The notes under the pieces: generated by a model
Seen by the model: the letters and a program-made list of their open reading frames with translations, nothing else
What the model was told of the DNA's origin: nothing
Database searches by the model: none
Made by a program: the position numbers and the translations under genes
Shown here: one piece after another, positions 1-9,734 of the stretch
How the letters are laid out: each line of letters begins with the position of its first letter
Position numbering within the stretch: the first letter of the stretch is position 1
From: Streptomyces canus
GTDB taxonomy: Bacteria; Actinomycetota; Actinomycetes; Streptomycetales; Streptomycetaceae
Direction of reading: 5' to 3'
Length of the DNA: 64,000 nucleotides
NCBI RefSeq assembly: GCF_030816965.1
Contig: NZ_JAUSYQ010000002.1
Span: 6,748,001 to 6,812,000 of the forward strand

Positions 1-2140
1 ACTGGTCGAGGAACGGCGTCCGCGCCGCGGCCATGTCGATCAGACCGCGCTGCGGGATCTCCCACGCCGTGCGGTACAGCGCCCGTACGTCCTCGGGGAT
101 CCACGCGAAGTCCTGCACCGAGCCGTTCGAGTCCCGCAGCGCCTCACGGGTGCGGGCGTCCCACACGCCGAGCTTCTTCAACTCGGCCACCAGGTACGAG
201 TTGACCTGGAGGAACTCCCCGGACAGCGTCTCGCGCTTGAACAGGTTGGAGACCTGCGGCTCGATGCACTCGTACACACCGGCGATCGACGCGATGGTGG
301 CGGTGGGCGCGATGGCGAGGAGCAGGGAGTTGCGCAGTCCGGTGACGGCGATACGGTCGCGCAGGGCCGCCCACCGTTCGGGCCAGGTGAGTTCGACGCC
401 GTAGTGGTCGGGGTGCAGGACGCCCTGGGCGGTACGGGTCTTCTCCCAGGCCGGCAGCGGGCCGCCCCGCTCGGCGAGGTCGGCGGAGGCCTCGTAGGCG
501 GCGAGCATGACGCGCTCGGCGATCCGGGTGGAGAGTTCCTTGGCCTCGGGGGAGTCGAAGGGCAGCCGCAGCTTGAAGAAGACGTCCTGGAGGCCCATCG
601 CGCCAAGGCCGACGGGGCGCCACTTGGCGTTGGACCGCCCGGCCTGCTCGGTCGGGTAGAAGTTGATGTCGACGACCCGGTCGAGGAAGGTCACGGCGGT
701 GCGGACGGTGGCGTCCAGCCGCTCCCAGTCGATGTCGTCACCGGTGACGAACGCGCCCAGGTTCACGGATCCCAGGTTGCACACCGCCGTCTCCCCGTCG
801 TCCGTGACCTCCAGGATCTCCGTGCAGAGGTTGGAGGAGTGGACGACATGGCCCGGGGTGGCCGTCTGGTTGGCCGTGCGGTTGGCGGCGTCCTTGAAGG
901 TCATCCAGCCGTTGCCGGTCTGCGCGAGGGTGCGCATCATGCGGCCGTAGAGGTCACGGGCCGGGATGGTCTTGCGCGCGAGGCCCTGCTCCTCGGCCTT
1001 CCGGTACGCGGCGTCGAACTCCTCGCCCCACAGATCGACCAGCTCGGGCACGTCGGCGGGGGAGAAGAGGGACCACTCGGCGTCCGCGTTCACCCGGCGC
1101 ATGAACTCGTCCGGGACCCAGTGCGCGAGGTTCAGGTTGTGCGTACGGCGGGCGTCCTCACCGGTGTTGTCCCTGAGCTCCAGGAACTCCTCGATGTCGG
1201 AGTGCCAGGTCTCCAGGTAGACCGCGGCCGCGCCCTTGCGGCGGCCTCCTTGGTTCACGGCGGCGACCGAGGCGTCCAGCGTCTTCAGGAACGGGACGAT
1301 GCCGTTGGAGTGTCCGTTGGTGCCGCGGATCAGCGAACCGCGGCTGCGGATACGGGAGTACGACAGACCGATGCCGCCGGCGTGCTTCGAGAGGTTGGCC
1401 ACCTGGTGGTAGCGGTCGTAGATGGAGTCGAGCTCGTCCTTCGGGGAGTCGAGGAGGTAGCAGGACGACATCTGGGGGTGCCGGGTGCCGGAGTTGAAGA
1501 GGGTGGGGGAGGAGGGGAGGTAGTCGAGACGGCTCATGAGCGCGTAGAGCGCGGCGACTTCGTCCAGTGCCCTGACCGTGTCGTCCTCGGCGAGGCCGGA
1601 CGCCACCCGGAGCAGGAAGTGCTGGGGTGTCTCGATCACCTTGCGGGTGAGGGGGTGCCTGAGGAGGTACCGGCTGTGGAGGGTCCGGAGACCGAAGTAG
1701 CCGAAGCGGTCGTCGGCGCCGGTGTCGACCAGGGCGTCGAGCCGCTCGGCGTGGACCCGCACGAACTCGGCGGTGCGGTCGGCGATGAGGCCCTCGCGGT
1801 GTCCGACGGCGACCGATCCGGTGAACGAGGTCACGCCCTGCGAGGCGGCCTCCGCGGCGATGGTGACGGTCAGCAGCCGGGCCGCCAGCCTGCTGTACGC
1901 GGGGTCCTCGGAGATGAGGCCGGCCGCCGCCTCGGTGGCCAGCTCGCGCAGCTCCACGTCCATTTCGGAGGAGGCACCCCGCGAGGACCGGCCGCGCAGC
2001 GCGGCGGCGGCGACCCTGCCGGGGTCGGTGTCGGGGAGGTCGGCGGTCAGCGCGGTCAGGGTCCGCAGCAACGCGGTTCCGGGACCGTCCTCGTCCACAA
2101 AGGTGGTCGCTGAAGCCGGGTCGGCTGGCGCGATGGTCAC
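1..2140 (-). CDS. nrdA: Class Ia ribonucleotide reductase alpha subunit (partial, C-terminus outside window)
   Basis: Encodes the large subunit that reduces ribonucleoside diphosphates to deoxyribonucleotides for DNA synthesis in the cytoplasm. About 713 residues are present and the reading frame runs off the left edge. The translation shows family motifs at near E. coli spacing: SSCYLL around residue 225, SNLCTEI around 438 with the radical Cys and catalytic Glu, and AVCNLGS around 454. A GTG start at 2140 follows a purine-rich GAGGGAGAG. The B12 riboswitch upstream fits the Streptomyces nrdABS operon, in which the oxygen-dependent reductase is shut off when cobalamin allows the class II enzyme to work. 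nrdB would lie beyond the left edge. Confidence 0.95.
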   Translation of the reverse strand, partial: MTIAPADPASATTFVDEDGPGTALLRTLTALTADLPDTDPGRVAAAALRGRSSRGASSEMDVELRELATEAAAGLISEDPAYSRLAARLLTVTIAAEAASQGVTSFTGSVAVGHREGLIADRTAEFVRVHAERLDALVDTGADDRFGYFGLRTLHSRYLLRHPLTRKVIETPQHFLLRVASGLAEDDTVRALDEVAALYALMSRLDYLPSSPTLFNSGTRHPQMSSCYLLDSPKDELDSIYDRYHQVANLSKHAGGIGLSYSRIRSRGSLIRGTNGHSNGIVPFLKTLDASVAAVNQGGRRKGAAAVYLETWHSDIEEFLELRDNTGEDARRTHNLNLAHWVPDEFMRRVNADAEWSLFSPADVPELVDLWGEEFDAAYRKAEEQGLARKTIPARDLYGRMMRTLAQTGNGWMTFKDAANRTANQTATPGHVVHSSNLCTEILEVTDDGETAVCNLGSVNLGAFVTGDDIDWERLDATVRTAVTFLDRVVDINFYPTEQAGRSNAKWRPVGLGAMGLQDVFFKLRLPFDSPEAKELSTRIAERVMLAAYEASADLAERGGPLPAWEKTRTAQGVLHPDHYGVELTWPERWAALRDRIAVTGLRNSLLLAIAPTATIASIAGVYECIEPQVSNLFKRETLSGEFLQVNSYLVAELKKLGVWDARTREALRDSNGSVQDFAWIPEDVRALYRTAWEIPQRGLIDMAAARTPFLDQ

Positions 2141-2234
2141 GTGGGGCTCTCCCTCGCTGGGCACGGGGCCTTGCGGAGGGCAGGAGGCAGCACACGAGCG
2201 CACACGGCGTCGCGTCCACCGGCCCATTCCACGA

Positions 2235-2260
2235 GGCCCGGACGTCAGGACACCCGGGCC
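2235..2260 (-). promoter_or_regulatory. GC hairpin in the nrdA leader
   Basis: The arms GGCCCGG and CCGGGCC (2235-2241 and 2254-2260) pair perfectly between the riboswitch and the nrdA start. No U-tract follows. It could be part of the riboswitch expression platform or simply a structured leader; the sequence does not decide. Confidence 0.4.
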
Positions 2261-2274
2261 GTATGGCTCGGGCG

Positions 2275-2420
2275 TGCTGTCGGCAGGTCCTCGGACTGAC
2301 TCTCATGTGTGCTTATGCACGCATGAGTACACCGTTGCGGGACAGTTCCGGATTCACACCGGATTCCCCTGCGGCGACAGCGAGCATGAGCATACATCTT
2401 GTGCTGGGTTCTGGCGGCAC
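2275..2420 (-). promoter_or_regulatory. Cobalamin (AdoCbl) riboswitch upstream of nrdA
   Basis: Read on the minus strand, the segment around 2349-2372 gives the conserved core GGGAATCCGGTGTGAATCC. It is followed at 2282-2301 by a B12 box beginning AGTCAG and ending GACCTGCC. Order and spacing match the cobalamin riboswitch family. It lies 130-280 bases upstream of the nrdA start in the same orientation, so B12 is expected to repress the class I reductase. The outer boundaries are approximate because I could not fold the RNA. Confidence 0.9.
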
Positions 2421-3396
2421 CCCTATATGTTGTGTCGCGGCGGCTTCGGAGAGTGTTTATCACCAACAACCACCCCCTCAGAGGGCCCGCGTTCGGTGTT
2501 CGCTGGGCATGAGGGATGCGCTCGGCCCCGTCGCTCGATCGGGTGATCAATTGCGAACATGCAGATGCAACTCGTGTGCTTGTCTACGTTTGGTGCTTGT
2601 GAAGCTGGTGGTACAGGTCAAGCTGCTGCCGACGCCCGAGCAGGCGGCGGCACTCGAGGCGACCCTGCGCGCCTGCAACGAGGCCGCCACCTGGGTGAGC
2701 GAGGCGGCTTTCGAGCGCAGGGAGTTCAAAAATTCGCCCTGCGCAAACACGCCTACGACGCGGTCAAGTCCCGCTGGGGTCTGGGCGCGCAGGCCGCCCA
2801 GCACGTCATCAAGAAGGCGTGCGACGCGTACACCACGCTGAAGGCGAACCTGAAGGCCGGAAACCTTGGCAAGCCCGGCTCGAAGCGCTACCGCCGGGCC
2901 ACCGAGAAGCCGATCTCCTTCCGTGCCCGGGGCGCGCAGCCCTATGACGACCGGATGCCGTCCTGGCAGATCCCGGACCGGACGGTGTCGATCTGGACCA
3001 CCGGCGGGCGGGTCAAGAGCGTGGCGTTCACTGCCTCGGTCGAGCAGCTGGTCACCCTGGCCCTGTACCGCAGGGGCGAGTCCGACCTGCTGGAGCGGGA
3101 CGGCATATGGTTCCTGAACGCCACCTGCGAAGTCCCCGAAGCGCCGCTGAACACGGAGCCGGTGGACTTCCTCGGCATCGACCTGGGCATCGTGAACATC
3201 GCCACCACGTCCGACGGCGAGATCATGGCCGGACGCGAGCGGACCCGCGTCCGCACCCGCGAGCGCGGGCTGCGCGCCAAGCTGCAACGCAAGAACACCC
3301 CGTCCGCCAGGCGCCGGCTGAAGAAGCGGCGGCGCAAGGAGGCGCGGCGGGCCAAGGACATCAACCACAAGATCGCGAAACATGTGGTGGCCGAGG

Positions 3397-3434
3397 CTGG
3401 GGGCACCTCCCACGCCCTTAAGGCAGTGGGGGAG
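3397..3434 (+). repeat. 38-bp palindromic repeat, copy 1, inside tnpB
   Basis: Begins CTGGGGGCACCTCCCACGCC and ends GGCAGTGGGGGAG. The arms CTCCCACGCC and GGCAGTGGGGGAG form an imperfect hairpin around TTAA. It sits just before the RuvC-II segment and breaks the tnpB frame. A near-identical copy lies 66 bases downstream. Confidence 0.85.
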
Positions 3435-3499
3435 CACCGGTCGCGGAATCGCCCTGGAAGACCTGACAGGCATCCGCGAGCGGGAACGGCTTCGCAAGC

Positions 3500-3537
3500 C
3501 TGGGGGTACCTCCCACGCCCATTAGGCAGTGGGGGAG
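3500..3537 (+). repeat. 38-bp palindromic repeat, copy 2, inside tnpB
   Basis: The same element as at 3397, in the same orientation, with three differences: TACC for CACC in the left arm and ATTA for TTAA in the loop. It again shifts the tnpB frame, just after the conserved RuvC-II region. Confidence 0.85.
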
Positions 3538-3885
3538 GGCTACCCACTCCACCTGGTCGTTCGCCCAGCTGGGGGCGTTCATCTCGTACAAGGCCCGCAG
3601 GGCGGGGGTGCCGGTGGTGCACGTCGATCCGGCGTACACCTCGCGGACCTGCGCCGAGTGCGGACACATCGACAGGGCGAACCGGGTGAGTCAGGCCTGG
3701 TTCGCGTGCCGGAACTGCGGATTCGTTGATCACGCAGACCGGAACGGCTCCCGCAACATCCAGGCTCGCGCCCGGGAGTTGTGGCGACGCGGGGCCCAGT
3801 CAACGACCCCTGACCCACTCCGAACACCTCGGAGTGAGACTGGACGCAAACGCAGCACCACCGCCAGTGATGCCCGTTGTGCAAG

Positions 3886-3907
3886 CCCGGCGCGCTTTAG
3901 CGCCGGG
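3886..3907 (+). mobile_element. Right-end hairpin of the TnpB element
   Basis: CCCGGCG and CGCCGGG pair around an 8-base loop containing CTTTAG, and the hairpin is followed by TAGTTGAC. A hairpin close to the tnpB stop is the usual right end of IS200/IS605-type elements, where the guide RNA scaffold ends. The exact element boundary, probably near 3915, cannot be fixed without an empty-site comparison. Confidence 0.6.
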
Positions 3908-4409
3908 TAGTTGACAGCGTCAACTCGTAGGTGAGAAGCGTGAAGTCGTCGCCGGGTATCGGGTTCCAGTCGCGCTCGGGAACGCGGGTGAAGCCGAGGC
4001 GTTCGTAGATGCGGTGGGCGGTGTGCATCGTGGGCTGGGTGCACAGGACGACGCCGGTGGCCACGCCGCTCGCGCGGTCGACGCAGGCCTGGACGAGGGC
4101 TTGTCCGATGCCTCTGCCCCGGGCCGCGTGCGCCACCGCGAGCATGCGGATCTCCGCCTCTCCGGGGCGGGCGAGGTCGGCCAGGGGGCCACCGGAGGGG
4201 ACGAAGGTGACTCCGCCGAGGAGGTCGTCGTTCTCGGTGGCCACCAGGACGTCCGCGGCGGACGCCCTCTTGGCCACGTCCTTGAGTTCTTCGAGGTACC
4301 AGTCGCTCTCACCGAACAGGAGAAGGCCGTCCCGGAGGTAGGCCTGGGCGGTGATCTCACCGAGGGGTTCGTAGTCGGCGGGTACCGCGGGGCGGATCAG
4401 AATGTCCAT
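3897..4409 (-). CDS. GNAT family acetyltransferase
   Basis: A 170-residue single-domain protein of the GNAT fold, which transfers acetyl from acetyl-CoA to an unidentified amine. Motif A is clear as AARGRGIGQALVQACVD near residue 100, followed by a typical C-terminal YERLGFTRV. The start chosen is ATG 4409 (MDILIRPAVPADY), where family similarity begins; a longer in-frame start at 4475 adds an unlikely N-terminus. The last codons and the TAA lie inside the right end of the decayed TnpB element, so insertion of that element probably replaced the original tail. The substrate is unknown. Confidence 0.85.
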   Translation of the reverse strand: MDILIRPAVPADYEPLGEITAQAYLRDGLLLFGESDWYLEELKDVAKRASAADVLVATENDDLLGGVTFVPSGGPLADLARPGEAEIRMLAVAHAARGRGIGQALVQACVDRASGVATGVVLCTQPTMHTAHRIYERLGFTRVPERDWNPIPGDDFTLLTYELTLSTTRR

Positions 4410-4438
4410 GCGGGTGAGTGTGCCCGACGGGTACGGCA

Positions 4439-4472
4439 ACGGGCCGCCGGACGAGAACTCCGACGGCCCGTG
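4439..4472 (-). terminator. Hairpin downstream of the symporter gene
   Basis: ACGGGCCG and CGGCCCGT arms pair around a short loop with one internal mismatch, 12 bases beyond the symporter stop codon. It is the likely end of the symporter transcript. Confidence 0.55.
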
Positions 4473-4483
4473 CACCAGGGTGA

Positions 4484-6094
4484 CTAGTGGGTCGTACCCG
4501 CGGTCGCCGGCGGAAGCTCCACCTGGACCCCGGGGTCGCCCGCGTCCGCCGAGTAGTCCTCCGGGCTGGTCTCGTCCACGCCGTCGGGGACCTTCGCCGC
4601 CTTCAGGGCGAAGGTCAGGACCACCGTCACGACGACGTTGAGCACGAACGCCGTCAGGCCGATGTAGCCGATCTCGCCGATGCCCGGGATCTCCTTCGCC
4701 GAGCCGCCGAAGTGCTTCTGGGTCGGGGAGGCGACGCCGTACGCGGCGACTGTGCCGTAGATCATGCCGACCGCCCAGCCGGCGAGCAGGGCCCAGCGGT
4801 GGAACCAGCGGGTGAAGAGGCCGCCGACCAGGGCCGGGAAGGTCTGGAGGATCCAGATGCCGCCCAGGAGCTGGAAGTTGATGGCGACCGTCTTGTCCAT
4901 CGTGAGGACGAAGACCAGCGCGCCCACCTTCACCAGCAGGGACACCAGCTTGGAGACCTTGGTCTCCTGCGCGGGCGTGGCGTCCGGCTTGATGAAGTCC
5001 TTGTAGATGTTGCGGGTGAACAGGTTCGCGGCCGCAATCGACATGATGGCCGCGGGCACGAGCGCGCCGATGCCGATCGCCGCGAAGGCCACGCCCGCGA
5101 ACCAGTCCGGGAACATGTCCTCGAAGAGCTGCGGGATCGCCAACTGCGGGTTGGTGACCTTGACTCCGGCCGCGATCGCCATGAAGCCGAGCAGCGCGAG
5201 CAGGCCCAGCATCAGCGAGTACAGCGGCAGGATCGTGGTGTTGCGGCGGATCACCTCACGGCTGCGGGAGGAGAGCGTCGCGGTGATCGAGTGCGGGTAC
5301 ATGAAGAGCGCGAGGGCGGAGCCCAGCGCCAGCGTGGCGTACGTCCACTGGCCCGCCTCCAGCGGGACGAGGCCGCCGGCCTTGGCCGCCGTGTACTTCT
5401 CGCTCGCCGCGCCGAAGACGTCGTCGAAGCCGCCCAGCTTGATCGGGATGTAGATGATCGCCACCGCGATGACGATGTAGATCAGCGTGTCCTTCACGAA
5501 CGCGATCATCGCGGGGGCCCGGAGCCCGGAGGAGTACGTGTAGGCCGCGAGGACACCGAACGCGATCAGCAGCGGCAGGTCCTTCACGAGCCAGTTCGTG
5601 TTCTCGCCGCCGCCGACGCCCATCACATCGAGGACCGCCTGGATACCGACCAGTTGGAGCGCGATGTACGGCATGGTCGCGAGGATGCCGGTGACTGCCA
5701 CCGCCAGCGACAGGCCCTTGGAGCCGAAGCGGCCGCGCACGAAGTCCGAGGTCGTCACGTATCCGTGCTTGTGGGAGACCGACCACAGGCGGGGCAGGAA
5801 CGTGAAGATCAGCGGGTACACCAGGATGGTGTACGGCACCGCGAAGAAGCCGGCCGCGCCCGCCGCGTAGATCGCCGCGGGGACCGCGACGAAGGTGTAT
5901 GCCGTGTAGAGGTCGCCGCCGAGCAGGAACCAGGTGACCCAGGTGCCGAACGACCGACCGCCCAGACCCCATTCATCGAGGCTGTGCTCGTTCTCGGCCT
6001 TGCGCCAGCGCGCGGCCAGGAAGCCCATGACCGTGACGGCCAGGAAGAAGATGATGAAGACGGCGAGTGCCACGCCGTTGACGCCGTCGTTCAC
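4484..6094 (-). CDS. Sodium:solute symporter (SSS family, MctP-like monocarboxylate permease)
   Basis: A 536-residue integral membrane protein with about 13 hydrophobic segments. It carries SSS-family features such as the segment beginning GLGGRSFGTWVTW and an extended sodium-site region around residues 320-380. Family members take up carboxylates or related solutes with Na+. The GTG start at 6094 overlaps the stop of the upstream DUF3311 gene (GTGA), so the two are translationally coupled, a usual arrangement for MctP-type transporters. The substrate (lactate, pyruvate, acetate or other) cannot be read from the sequence. Confidence 0.85.
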   Translation of the reverse strand: MNDGVNGVALAVFIIFFLAVTVMGFLAARWRKAENEHSLDEWGLGGRSFGTWVTWFLLGGDLYTAYTFVAVPAAIYAAGAAGFFAVPYTILVYPLIFTFLPRLWSVSHKHGYVTTSDFVRGRFGSKGLSLAVAVTGILATMPYIALQLVGIQAVLDVMGVGGGENTNWLVKDLPLLIAFGVLAAYTYSSGLRAPAMIAFVKDTLIYIVIAVAIIYIPIKLGGFDDVFGAASEKYTAAKAGGLVPLEAGQWTYATLALGSALALFMYPHSITATLSSRSREVIRRNTTILPLYSLMLGLLALLGFMAIAAGVKVTNPQLAIPQLFEDMFPDWFAGVAFAAIGIGALVPAAIMSIAAANLFTRNIYKDFIKPDATPAQETKVSKLVSLLVKVGALVFVLTMDKTVAINFQLLGGIWILQTFPALVGGLFTRWFHRWALLAGWAVGMIYGTVAAYGVASPTQKHFGGSAKEIPGIGEIGYIGLTAFVLNVVVTVVLTFALKAAKVPDGVDETSPEDYSADAGDPGVQVELPPATAGTTH

Positions 6095-6342
6095 TTGGTA
6101 CCTCCGTGGCGGGCACGCTGGTCACGCTGCCACAGCTTGTACGCGGTCATCGTCAGCGCGGTGGAGATCAGCACCCACAGCATCTGGTACCAGTAGAAGA
6201 ACGGGATGCCGATGAACGTGGGGTCGACCTTGGCGTACGAGCCGACCCACAGCATCGCCACGAACGGGGCGACGAGGCAGAGGGCGATGACCACCCTTGC
6301 CGGTGTCACCACCGGCGGTCTCACTTCAGGTGCGTCCGACAT
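6091..6342 (-). CDS. DUF3311 small membrane protein, symporter partner
   Basis: An 83-residue protein with two predicted membrane helices, one in VVIALCLVAPFVAMLWV and one in the MLWVLISTALTMTA region. DUF3311 proteins occur immediately upstream of SSS-type symporters and are thought to be accessory subunits. The stop overlaps the symporter start, which supports co-production. The start ATG is at 6342. Confidence 0.8.
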   Translation of the reverse strand: MSDAPEVRPPVVTPARVVIALCLVAPFVAMLWVGSYAKVDPTFIGIPFFYWYQMLWVLISTALTMTAYKLWQRDQRARHGGTK

Positions 6343-6466
6343 TCCGCGACTCCGTCCCCTGGCTGATCACCTGTAACGCGCAGGCAATCTAGGTCACGGT
6401 GTCAGGTGAGCGGAAGACCTCGTCCGCATATCGGTATGTCGATTCTGTGAAGCATCAACAGCAGCA

Positions 6467-6664
6467 TCAACAGCAGCGGAAGCCCTGGCGGGGATCTTCT
6501 TCCTGACGTTCCGCCCGCATCCGTTCGAACGCACGCCGTGTCGGCACCGGCGCCTGCGGGTGGTCCTGGCGCACATGCGCGACATAGCGGTCGTAGGCCG
6601 ACTCGTCGGTCAGCTCACGGACGTACCAGCGTACGGCCCTAAACGCCCGTCGGAGTGACCGCAT
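6467..6664 (-). CDS. YbdD/YjiX family small protein (CstA partner)
   Basis: A 65-residue soluble protein of the YbdD/YjiX type, with the pattern YDRYVAHVRQDHP followed by RRAFERMRAERQ. Such proteins are encoded directly after CstA/BtsT pyruvate or peptide transporters. It starts at ATG 6664, inside the last codons of cstA (26-base overlap), implying coupling. The C-terminal RCC-stop falls in a 12-bp direct repeat (GCATCAACAGCA twice), so the extreme C-terminus may be variable. Confidence 0.8.
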   Translation of the reverse strand: MRSLRRAFRAVRWYVRELTDESAYDRYVAHVRQDHPQAPVPTRRAFERMRAERQEEDPRQGFRCC

Positions 6665-8774
6665 CCCGCGCCTCCTCCCTCTCCTCCCGGGTCGGGATCA
6701 GACCGGCCGGGGCCAGGATCTTCGACTCGACGTACGGCGCCTCGCTGAGTGTGGACAGCGCGGGACGGCGCAGGTGCCGGACGCAGACCCGCAGGGCGTC
6801 GGCGATCACCACCACGATCAGCAGGGCGAGGACGGCCGTGAGGACGCCGTCGACCGTGGAGTTGGTGACCACGGTGTGCATGTCGTCCATGCTCTTGGCG
6901 GGCGGCAGGACCTTGCCGTCGTCGATGGCGTCCTGGAACACGGACCGCTGCTTGAAGAAGCCGACCTTGGGGTCGCCGGAGAACACCTTCTGGAAGCTGG
7001 CCGTGAGCGTCACGGTCGCGTCCCAGACGAGCGGAATCCCGGTGATCCAGGCCCACTTGAGGCGCCCCGACTTCACCAGCAACGTGGTGCAGACGGCCAG
7101 CGCGACCGCGGCGAGCAGCTGGTTGGAGATGCCGAAGATCGGGAAGAGCTGGTTGATCCCGCCGAGCGGCTCATGGACGCCCACCCACAGGAAGTAGCCC
7201 CACAGCGCGCACACGATCGCGCTGGTCAGGACCAGTCCCGGCTTCCAGCTCATGTTCTTGAACGGCCGGTAGACGGTGCCCAGCATGTCCTGGAGCATGA
7301 ACCGGCCCACGCGCGTCCCCGCGTCCAGTGCGGTCAGGATGAACAGTGCCTCGAACATGATCGCGAAGTGGTACCAGAAGGCGCGGAGGCTCCCGCCGGT
7401 GACCTTGGAGAAGATCTCCGAGACGCCGACGGCGAGGGTCGGGGCGCCGCCGGTGCGGGAGAGCAGGGTGGCCTCCTCGACGTTCTTCGCCGCCTGGGCG
7501 AGCTCGGCGGGGGAGATGGAGTAACCCCAACCGGTCACCACCTGCGAGGCGTTCTCGACGGTCGTGCCGATCGCACCGGGCGGCGCGTTCATCGCGAAGT
7601 ACAGCCCCGGGTCGATGATGCTCGCCGCGACCAGGGCCATGATCGCGACCGACGACTCCATCAGCATGGAGCCGTAGCCGATCATCCGGACCTGCGTCTC
7701 CTTCTGGATCATCTTCGGCGTCGTACCGCTCGAGATCAGGGAGTGGAAGCCGCTCAGTGCTCCGCAGGCGATGGTGATGAAGACGAAGGGGAACAGAGAG
7801 CCCGCGAACACCGGACCGTCGCCGCGCGAGGCGAAGTCCGTCACCGGGTCCATCTTCAGCGTCGGCAGCGCGATGACGACACCGAGGGCGAGCAGGGCGA
7901 TCGTGCCGATCTTCATGAAGGTGGAGAGGTAGTCGCGGGGCGCCAGGAGCATCCACACGGGCAGGATCGAGGCGATGAACCCGTACGCCACCAGCCAGAC
8001 GACCAGCGTCGAGGGCGCGAGAGTGAAGGCGCCGGCCCACGAGGACTCGGCCACCCAGCGGCCCGCGACCAGCGCGAGCAGCAGCAGGCCCACGCCGATG
8101 AGGGAGACCTCGGCGACCCGGCCGGGGCGAAGTACCCGCAGACAGAAGCCCATCAGCAGGGCGATCGGGATCGTCATCGCGATGGAGAACGTGCCCCAGG
8201 GCGAGGCGGCCAGGGCGTTGACGATGACGAGGGCCAGTACGCCGAGCAGGATGATCATGATGGCGAAGGCGGCGATCAGCGCGGCCGCGCCACCGAAGGG
8301 GCCGATCTCCTCGCGGGCCATCTGCCCGAGTGAGCGTCCGTCCCTTCGGGTGGAGAAGAACAGCACCACCATGTCCTGCACCGCGCCCGCGAAGATGACC
8401 CCCGCGATGATCCAGACCGTGCCGGGGAGATAGCCCATCTGCGCGGCCAGGACCGGGCCGACGAGCGGTCCGGCGCCCGCGATGGCGGCGAAGTGATGTC
8501 CCAGCAGAACACGGCGGTCGGTGGGGTGGAAGTCGATGCCGTTGTTGAGGCGTTCGGCCGGGGTGGCCCTGGTGGCGTCGACCTTCAGGACCTTGTACGC
8601 GATGAACTTCGAGTAGAAGCGGTAGCCGATCGCGTACGACCCGAGGGCGGCCGCGACCATCCAGGCGGCGGAGACGTCCTCACCCCGGGCGAGCGCGAGC
8701 ACGGACCAGCCGGCGGCGCCGACGAGGGCGACGAGGGTCCAGATGACGATGGTTCGGACGTTCGCGGTACGCAC
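6639..8774 (-). CDS. cstA: CstA family carbon-starvation / pyruvate-type transporter
   Basis: A 711-residue polytopic membrane protein with about 18 hydrophobic segments. It shows CstA signatures, including HFAAIAGAGPLVGPVLAAQMG near residue 95 and SRRDG-like STRRDGRSLGQMA in a cytoplasmic loop. Family members import peptides or pyruvate under carbon limitation. The GTG start at 8774 (MRTANVRTIVIW) is preceded by GAGGA. It overlaps the YbdD gene downstream. Its position next to dasR fits an uptake region, but I see no dre site directly before it. Confidence 0.9.
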   Translation of the reverse strand: MRTANVRTIVIWTLVALVGAAGWSVLALARGEDVSAAWMVAAALGSYAIGYRFYSKFIAYKVLKVDATRATPAERLNNGIDFHPTDRRVLLGHHFAAIAGAGPLVGPVLAAQMGYLPGTVWIIAGVIFAGAVQDMVVLFFSTRRDGRSLGQMAREEIGPFGGAAALIAAFAIMIILLGVLALVIVNALAASPWGTFSIAMTIPIALLMGFCLRVLRPGRVAEVSLIGVGLLLLALVAGRWVAESSWAGAFTLAPSTLVVWLVAYGFIASILPVWMLLAPRDYLSTFMKIGTIALLALGVVIALPTLKMDPVTDFASRGDGPVFAGSLFPFVFITIACGALSGFHSLISSGTTPKMIQKETQVRMIGYGSMLMESSVAIMALVAASIIDPGLYFAMNAPPGAIGTTVENASQVVTGWGYSISPAELAQAAKNVEEATLLSRTGGAPTLAVGVSEIFSKVTGGSLRAFWYHFAIMFEALFILTALDAGTRVGRFMLQDMLGTVYRPFKNMSWKPGLVLTSAIVCALWGYFLWVGVHEPLGGINQLFPIFGISNQLLAAVALAVCTTLLVKSGRLKWAWITGIPLVWDATVTLTASFQKVFSGDPKVGFFKQRSVFQDAIDDGKVLPPAKSMDDMHTVVTNSTVDGVLTAVLALLIVVVIADALRVCVRHLRRPALSTLSEAPYVESKILAPAGLIPTREEREEARDAVTPTGV

Positions 8775-8851
8775 GAGGCGGTCCTCCCGTCCAGACGGAG
8801 TCGGAAGGACCGTAGAGCAGGATGTGCGGTTGCGCTACACCGCGTGCGGCA

Positions 8852-8887
8852 CCGGAAAGGACTACCGAAAGGGACTACCGGAAAGGA

Positions 8888-8890
<3 letters not shown>
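8852..8890. repeat. Three tandem 13-bp repeats at the dasR stop
   Basis: CCGGAAAGGACTA, CCGAAAGGGACTA and CCGGAAAGGACTA stand head to tail. The last three bases of the third unit are the complement of the dasR TAG stop, so the array forms the start of the dasR 3' untranslated region. Confidence 0.85.

Positions 8891-9734
<844 letters not shown>

Larger units (their letters stand above)
2599..3910 (+). pseudogene. tnpB: Decayed IS200/IS605-type TnpB (RuvC-like RNA-guided nuclease), multiply frameshifted
   Basis: TnpB homologue readable only by joining three frames. It starts at GTG 2599 with a typical N-terminus (MKLVVQVKLLPTPEQ). One A is missing from the A-run at 2728-2732. Two 38-bp palindromic repeats then interrupt the gene at 3397 and 3500, each shifting the frame. 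All catalytic landmarks survive: RuvC-I Asp in GIDLG, RuvC-II Glu in ALEDLTG, a CxxC...CxxC zinc ribbon in CAECG/CRNCG, and RuvC-III Asp in DHADRNGS. TnpB proteins are RNA-guided nucleases whose guide RNA is made from the right end of the element. No tnpA is present. No intact protein can be made, so this is a dead copy. Confidence 0.9.

Noticed and set aside
404..2113. Long plus-strand open frame opposite nrdA
   Set aside because: It lies exactly antisense to an unmistakable NrdA sequence and its translation (Val/Gly/Glu/Arg-rich) matches nothing. High GC codon bias produces such shadows.
2599..3910. Active TnpB with functional guide RNA
   Set aside because: The coding sequence has at least three frame breaks, and no tnpA is present in the window to move it.
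4487..6196. 569-codon plus-strand frame opposite the symporter
   Set aside because: Its composition is typical of an antisense frame in GC-rich DNA, while the minus strand encodes a well-formed membrane transporter.
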